This document shows positions 60,014 to 64,000 of a DNA stretch of 64,000 nt, piece by piece. This DNA is from Pseudoxanthomonas mexicana (GTDB lineage: Bacteria > Pseudomonadota > Gammaproteobacteria > Xanthomonadales > Xanthomonadaceae): contig NZ_PDWV01000018.1 in NCBI RefSeq assembly GCF_010093385.1, forward strand, positions 1-64,000, given 5' to 3'. The notes under the pieces were generated by a model. It made no database searches. It was not told the origin of the DNA and saw only the letters and a program-made list of their open reading frames with translations. The translations under genes and the position numbers were made by a program. Every line of letters begins with the position of its first letter. The stretch's first letter is position 1.

Positions 60014-61162
60014 TCATAGCAGCACCAGATCGTCGCGATGCACGACGTTCTCGCCATAGGTGTAACCGAGTATGCCCTCGATCTCGCGCGAATGGCGCCG
60101 GGCGATGCGGCGGATGTCCACCGCCGAGTACTGGCTGACGCCGCGTGCGATGCGGCGTTCGCCTGCATCGTCGCGCAGCACCAGCTCGACCATGTCGCCG
60201 CGGCGGAAGTCGCCCTCCGCCGTGGTCACGCCGCCCGGCAGCAGCGAGGCACCCTTCTGCCCCATCGCGTTCGCCGCACCGGCATCCACCACGATGGCGC
60301 CAGCCTCCACCGGCACGTTGCGCAGCCAGTACTTGCGCGCAGCCAGACGGTTCTGCGCGGGGCGGAAACGCGTGCCGATCAGCGCACCACGCGCCAGGGC
60401 GGACACGGTGCCCGCCTGCGTGCCGTTGAACAGGAAGGTCTCGATGCCGGCGGCGGCCGCCTTCGCCGCGGCTTCCAGCTTGGTGTGCATGCCACCGGTA
60501 CCGACACCGCTGCCGGCGCCGCCGGCCATGGCGAAGAACTCGGGCGTCAGCGCTTCCACGTCCAGGATCGGCTGCGCCCCGGCCTGCGTGCGCGGGTTGG
60601 CGGTGTAGAAGCCGTCGATGTCGGTGGCGATGAACAGGGCGTCGGCATCCACCAGCGCGGCCACGACCGCGGCGAGGTTGTCGTTGTCGCCCAGCTTGAG
60701 CTCGTCGACGGAGACCGTGTCGTTCTCGTTGACCACAGGCAACGCACCGAGCGCCAGCAGTTCCTGCAGCGTCGCGCGCGCATTGAGGTAGCGACGCCGT
60801 TTGCGCAGGTCGTCGTGGGTCAGCAGGACCTGCGCGACGGGCCGATCGAAGAACCGCTGCCACAGCGCGATCAGCTGCGCCTGCCCGAGTGCGGCCAGCG
60901 CCTGCCGTTCGGCCATCGCGGCGCCGGCCTGCGGCTTGCGGTGCAGCAGGCCGCGTCCCGCCGCCACCGCCCCTGACGACACGATCACCACTTCGCGCCC
61001 GGCCGCGATGCTGGACGACACGAACTGCGCCAGGTTCAGCGCATGGCGCGGACTGAGTCCTTCGCCCTCGCCCGCCAGCAGGCTGCTGCCGACCTTGAGC
61101 ACGGCACGGCGCCAGGCCGGCAAGGGTTGTTCTGCGAACGGAAGCGGCGAGGCGGGCGTCAT
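60014..61162 (-). CDS. proB: Glutamate 5-kinase with PUA domain
   Basis: A 382-residue protein: kinase domain with RAVLKVGSSLLAGEGEGLSP, VIVSSGAVAAGRGLL, LPVVNENDTVSVDELKLGDN, DNLAAVVAALVDADALFIAT and GTGGMHTKLEAAAKAAAAGI, then a C-terminal PUA domain (GAIVVDAGAANAMGQKGASL ... YSAVDIRRIARRHSREIEGI). It phosphorylates glutamate for proline synthesis and is usually feedback-inhibited by proline. It lies 7 bases downstream of the YciI-like gene. Confidence 0.95.
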   Translation of the reverse strand: MTPASPLPFAEQPLPAWRRAVLKVGSSLLAGEGEGLSPRHALNLAQFVSSSIAAGREVVIVSSGAVAAGRGLLHRKPQAGAAMAERQALAALGQAQLIALWQRFFDRPVAQVLLTHDDLRKRRRYLNARATLQELLALGALPVVNENDTVSVDELKLGDNDNLAAVVAALVDADALFIATDIDGFYTANPRTQAGAQPILDVEALTPEFFAMAGGAGSGVGTGGMHTKLEAAAKAAAAGIETFLFNGTQAGTVSALARGALIGTRFRPAQNRLAARKYWLRNVPVEAGAIVVDAGAANAMGQKGASLLPGGVTTAEGDFRRGDMVELVLRDDAGERRIARGVSQYSAVDIRRIARRHSREIEGILGYTYGENVVHRDDLVLL

Positions 61163-61169
61163 GGTCGGA

Positions 61170-61427
61170 TCAGCGGGTGTTCCATTCGTACACGGTGAGG
61201 TCGGAAGTGCCGGTCAGCGCCAGGGGATCGCGGGCCGCGACCGCCCGCGCCTCGTCCAGCGAGGATACGTTCACCAGCACGTAGGCGCCGCCCGACCTGC
61301 CGCTGAAACCGCCGGTCATTTCCAACTGCCCCATCGCGCGCAGTTCTTCGAGGAAGGCGAGGTGCGGCGCGATGACCGCATCGTCGAACGACGGCCGACG
61401 CATCGCCATGACCAGGTAGCGCGTCAC
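61170..61427 (-). CDS. YciI-like (DGPF domain) small protein
   Basis: An 85-residue protein: [80 protein letters not shown]. The YciI fold is a ferredoxin-like dimer with a conserved His/Asp pair. It starts at a GTG at 61427 with a GGGAGG site, overlapping the argH stop (GTGA). Its function in the arg-pro block is unknown. Confidence 0.8.
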   Translation of the reverse strand: MTRYLVMAMRRPSFDDAVIAPHLAFLEELRAMGQLEMTGGFSGRSGGAYVLVNVSSLDEARAVAARDPLALTGTSDLTVYEWNTR

Positions 61428-62715
61428 AACGCCTCCCATCGCGCGACCAGGGCATCCAGGCGCAGGTCCGCCGCGGCGCCAGGCGACGTCCGCGCGGCCA
61501 GGCTGCCCTCCGGTGTGCGCCCCTCCCCTGCGCTGTCCGCGGATGCGGCGGCCGCCTTGTAGGCCTCGCGGAACGGGACCCCTGCCCCCGCGGCTTCGAC
61601 GGCGACATCGGTGGCATACATGCCCGAATCGATCGCCGCACGCAGCCGGTCCCCGCGCCATTCCAGGTTCGCCAGCAGCGCCGGCAGCAGTTCCAGGGCC
61701 GGCAATCCGCGGCCGAAGCCATGCAAGATCGCGCCCTTGCTGGCCTGCAGGTCGCGGTGGTACCCGGACGGTAGCGACAGCAGCTGTTCGATCTCCATCC
61801 GTGCTGCCGCGACGCTGGCATGGGTGGCGCGCATCAGCTCGATCACGTCCGGGTTGCGCTTGTTCGGCATGATCGAACTGCCGGTGGTGTACTGCGCCGG
61901 CAGCGCGACGAAGCCGAACTCGGCGCTGGTGAACAGCGACAGGTCCCACGCGATGCGGCGCAGGTCCAGCGTGGCGCCGCCCAGCGCTTCCAGCGCGGCC
62001 AGTTCGAACTTGCCGCGCGAGAGCTGCGCGTAGAGGGGGCTGACCTGCATGCGCGCGAAGCCCAGCGCGGCGGTGGTGTGCTCGCGGTCCAGCTTGAGGT
62101 TGACGCCGTAGCCCGCCGCGGTGCCCAGCGGATTGGCATCCACCAGCTTCAGCGTGTCGCGCGCGCGCATGGCATTGTCGATGAAGGCTTCCGCCCAGCC
62201 CGCCCACCACATGCCGGCCGACGACACGACCGCCCGCTGGATGTGCGTGTAGCCGGGCAGCGGCAGGTCGCGTTCGGCCTGCGCGCGGTCCAGTGCCACC
62301 TTGGCGATCTCGCGCGACAGCACCGCCACGCGGTCCAGCTTTTCCTTCAGCCACAACCGCGTGGCCACCAGGATCTGGTCGTTGCGGCTGCGTCCGGTAT
62401 GGATCTTGCGGCCGGCATCGCCCAGGCGTTCGGTCAGCCGCGCCTCGATGGCGGAGTGGCCATCTTCGAAACGCTCATCCAGCACGAAGTCGCCGCGCTG
62501 GAAATCCTCGGCAAGGATCGCCAGTTCGCGCTTCAACCCGGCCAGTTCGTCGCCCGACAGGATGCCGATGCGCTGCAGGCCTTCGGCATGCGCGGTGCTC
62601 GCCTGGATGTCGTGCAGGAAGAACTCGCGTCCAGCACCACGTCGTCACCTGCAAGGAAACGCTGGATCTCCGCATCCACCGCCACGCCGGGCTTCTGCCA
62701 CAACAGATTCGTCAT
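61424..62715 (-). pseudogene. argH: Argininosuccinate lyase, frameshifted near its 5' end
   Basis: The downstream frame (62536 to 61424) encodes a long ArgH body: [76 protein letters not shown] (lyase signature). The N-terminal 29 residues ([20 protein letters not shown] and onward) lie in another frame that starts at the ATG at 62715. Restoring one base in CTGGACGCGAGTTC (expected CTGGACCGCGAGTTC, near 62629) joins them into 430 residues with [13 protein letters not shown], the family sequence. ArgH cleaves argininosuccinate to arginine and fumarate, normally essential for arginine synthesis, so a sequencing error is at least as likely as real loss. Confidence 0.85.
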
Positions 62716-63744
62716 CGAAATCTCCATAGAACTGTAGGAGCGCCCTCGGGCGCGATGCTTTTCTACGACCCATGATCGCGCCCGAGGGCGCTCCTCCAAA
62801 GGCACGCCTTCGAGCTCTTCATGGCCGAACGCCAGGTTGAGGTTCTGCATCGCCTGCGTCGCCGCGCCCTTGAGCAGGTTGTCCAGGGTCGCGACCACGA
62901 CCAGACGCTTGCCGCCGGGGGCCAGGGTGAAGCCGCCGATCTCCACGCCGTGCCGGCCCGCGATGCGGCTGACCCAGGGCGCCTCGTCCAGCACCTGGAT
63001 CAACGGTTCGCCCGCATAGCGCTCGCGATACAACGCACGGACGTCTTCGATCTTCATCGCCGTCTGCAGCCACAGGTTCACCGTCATGGTGATGCCACGG
63101 AAGTGCGGCGCCACGTGCGGCATGAACTCCACCGGCAGACCGAGTTGGCGGCTGACCTCGCGCTCGTGCAGATGGTCGGCCAGCGCGTAGGGCATCAGGT
63201 TGTCCCGCAGCAGCTCGGTGTTGTTCTTGTCCGACGGCGTGGTGCCCGCGCCGGAATAGCCGGACACGCCGAAGCACTGCGGCGGACCGGCCAGACGGTC
63301 CTTCAGCGGGGCGATGGCCAGCTGCATGGCGGTGGCGTAGCAGCCCGGATTGCTGATGCGCTTCTGTCCCGCGTACTTCTGCCGGGTCAGTTCGGGCAGG
63401 CCGTAGTACCAGCGCTCGTCGAAACGGTAGTCGGCGGACAGGTCGACCACAACGGTATCCGGCGCCTGCGCGTCGATGGCCGCGACAAGCTCAGCGGCCT
63501 TGCCGTTGGGCAGCGCCAGGATCACCGCGTCCGCGCCCTTGCCGCCCACCTGTTCGTGGCTCAGGTTCTCGTAGCGCAGTTCGCCGGAGAACTCCGGGAT
63601 GTGTTCGCTGACCTTCTGTCCGTCGAGCTCGCGCGAGGACACGAACGCCAGTTCGAGGTGCGGATGGCGCGCGATCAGGCGGATCAGCTCGGCGCCTGTG
63701 TGCCCGCGGGCGCCGACGATGCCGACGGTCTTGGAGGTGCTCAT
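62533..63744 (-). CDS. argC: N-acetyl-gamma-glutamyl-phosphate reductase, read through a REP
   Basis: The ArgC enzyme itself is residues 1-316 (63744 to 62797): [59 protein letters not shown] (catalytic Cys), [35 protein letters not shown]. The gene should end near 62794, where the REP head would provide TAG in frame; here it reads GAG, so the frame runs on through the REP and the first 29 codons of argH and stops at 62533 only because of the argH frameshift. The real protein is therefore probably ArgC of 316 residues plus an 87-residue aberrant tail, or the mutation is a sequence error. The start is the ATG at 63744, overlapping the GNAT stop. Confidence 0.85.
   Translation of the reverse strand: MSTSKTVGIVGARGHTGAELIRLIARHPHLELAFVSSRELDGQKVSEHIPEFSGELRYENLSHEQVGGKGADAVILALPNGKAAELVAAIDAQAPDTVVVDLSADYRFDERWYYGLPELTRQKYAGQKRISNPGCYATAMQLAIAPLKDRLAGPPQCFGVSGYSGAGTTPSDKNNTELLRDNLMPYALADHLHEREVSRQLGLPVEFMPHVAPHFRGITMTVNLWLQTAMKIEDVRALYRERYAGEPLIQVLDEAPWVSRIAGRHGVEIGGFTLAPGGKRLVVVATLDNLLKGAATQAMQNLNLAFGHEELEGVPLEERPRARSWVVEKHRARGRSYSSMEISMTNLLWQKPGVAVDAEIQRFLAGDDVVLDASSSCTTSRRAPRMPKACSASASCRATNWPG
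62734..62797. repeat. GTAG-headed REP pair inside the argC-argH junction, one head mutated
   Basis: GTAGGAGCGCCCTCGGGCGC faces ATCGCGCCCGAGGGCGCTCCT; the right head should be CTAC (as at 42864 and 59984) but reads CTCC at 62794-62797. On the minus strand this turns the in-frame TAG into GAG. It occupies almost the whole gap between argC and argH. Confidence 0.85.
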
Positions 63745-64000
63745 GGGGAATCCTGTTCGTGCCGTGCCAGCTTGGCCAGCAGGTTGCGTTTCACCGCCGG
63801 CCATTCGCCGTCGATGATCGAGAAGACGACGGTGTCCCGCAGGGAGCCGTCGGAGTGGCGCTTGTGGTTGCGCAGGACGCCGTCCTGCTTGGCACCCAGC
63901 CGGGCGATGGCGGCACGCGAGCGGGGATTGAACCAGCTGGTCTCGAACACCACGCTGATGCAGCCCAATGTCTCGAACGCATGCGTGAGCAGCAGCAGCT
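63741..64000 (-). CDS. GNAT-family acetyltransferase, truncated by window end
   Basis: The C-terminal 85 residues of a RimJ/RimL-like N-acetyltransferase ([60 protein letters not shown]) are readable to the window end. The frame is open to base 64000, so the start is outside the window. Its stop overlaps the argC start (TCAT on the plus strand), so it is the gene upstream in the arg block. A role in arginine synthesis is possible by context only. Confidence 0.75.
   Translation of the reverse strand, partial: LLLLTHAFETLGCISVVFETSWFNPRSRAAIARLGAKQDGVLRNHKRHSDGSLRDTVVFSIIDGEWPAVKRNLLAKLARHEQDSP

Overview
The window is a high-GC, densely packed chromosomal segment. Gene content and order point to a gammaproteobacterium of the Xanthomonadaceae (Lysobacteraceae): short-spaced operons, a hisGDCBHAF(IE) operon led by a small TrpR-like gene, an argC-argH-proB-proA block, mtnBDC methionine salvage, a leucine-catabolism cluster, and many intergenic palindromes headed by GTAG. 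A Pseudoxanthomonas-like genome is my best guess, from general familiarity and not from a search. I see no prophage, transposase, CRISPR array, rRNA or integron. The window is essentially core metabolism with a heavy load of small non-autonomous repeats.

Layout. 1-2.5 kb: a truncated gene, a MITE-like repeat, a TolA-C-like secreted protein, a higBA toxin-antitoxin pair and a two-TM protein. 2.5-6.2 kb: a fused B12-dependent acyl-CoA mutase with built-in G-protein chaperone (IcmF type). 6.3-7.9 kb: a TetR regulator and an alpha/beta hydrolase with a shared candidate operator. 8-27 kb: branched-chain amino acid catabolism (leucine dehydrogenase, isovaleryl-CoA dehydrogenase, thiolase, both methylcrotonyl-CoA carboxylase subunits, a frameshifted methylglutaconyl-CoA hydratase, HMG-CoA lyase and a 2-methyl-3-hydroxybutyryl-CoA dehydrogenase-like SDR). 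Interspersed there are two Ala-rich lipoproteins, a bactofilin, feoAB and a PAS-GGDEF-EAL protein.

27-42.7 kb: EF-P-like protein, a DUF4105 periplasmic protein with DUF2388 partner, the divergent pair D-2-hydroxyglutarate-dehydrogenase-like oxidase / serA, a NUDIX hydrolase, two paralogous amino-acid permeases, HiPIP, mtnB-mtnD-mtnC, an EamA exporter, a YdeI-like protein and a secreted metallophosphoesterase. 42.9-50.3 kb: the complete histidine operon on the minus strand behind a perfect 12-bp inverted repeat. 50.4-58.5 kb: a 7TM-DISM diguanylate cyclase, hisS with an unusually long HAL-family ammonia-lyase, tRNA-Pro(CGG), and a glycosyltransferase/outer-membrane-barrel pair. 58.6-64 kb: proA, proB, a YciI-like protein, argH, argC and a truncated GNAT gene.

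The most interesting signal is how the GTAG-headed inverted repeats interact with genes. One copy, plus two GGGAATGGGGAA-type repeats, lies in frame inside the mutase gene. The TAG of the repeat head is the stop codon of the NUDIX gene. The same TAG appears to have been the argC stop and is mutated to GAG here, so argC reads in frame through the repeat into argH. Two core genes (the methylglutaconyl-CoA hydratase and argH) each lack one base of a CC doublet, which may be consensus error rather than true pseudogenisation.
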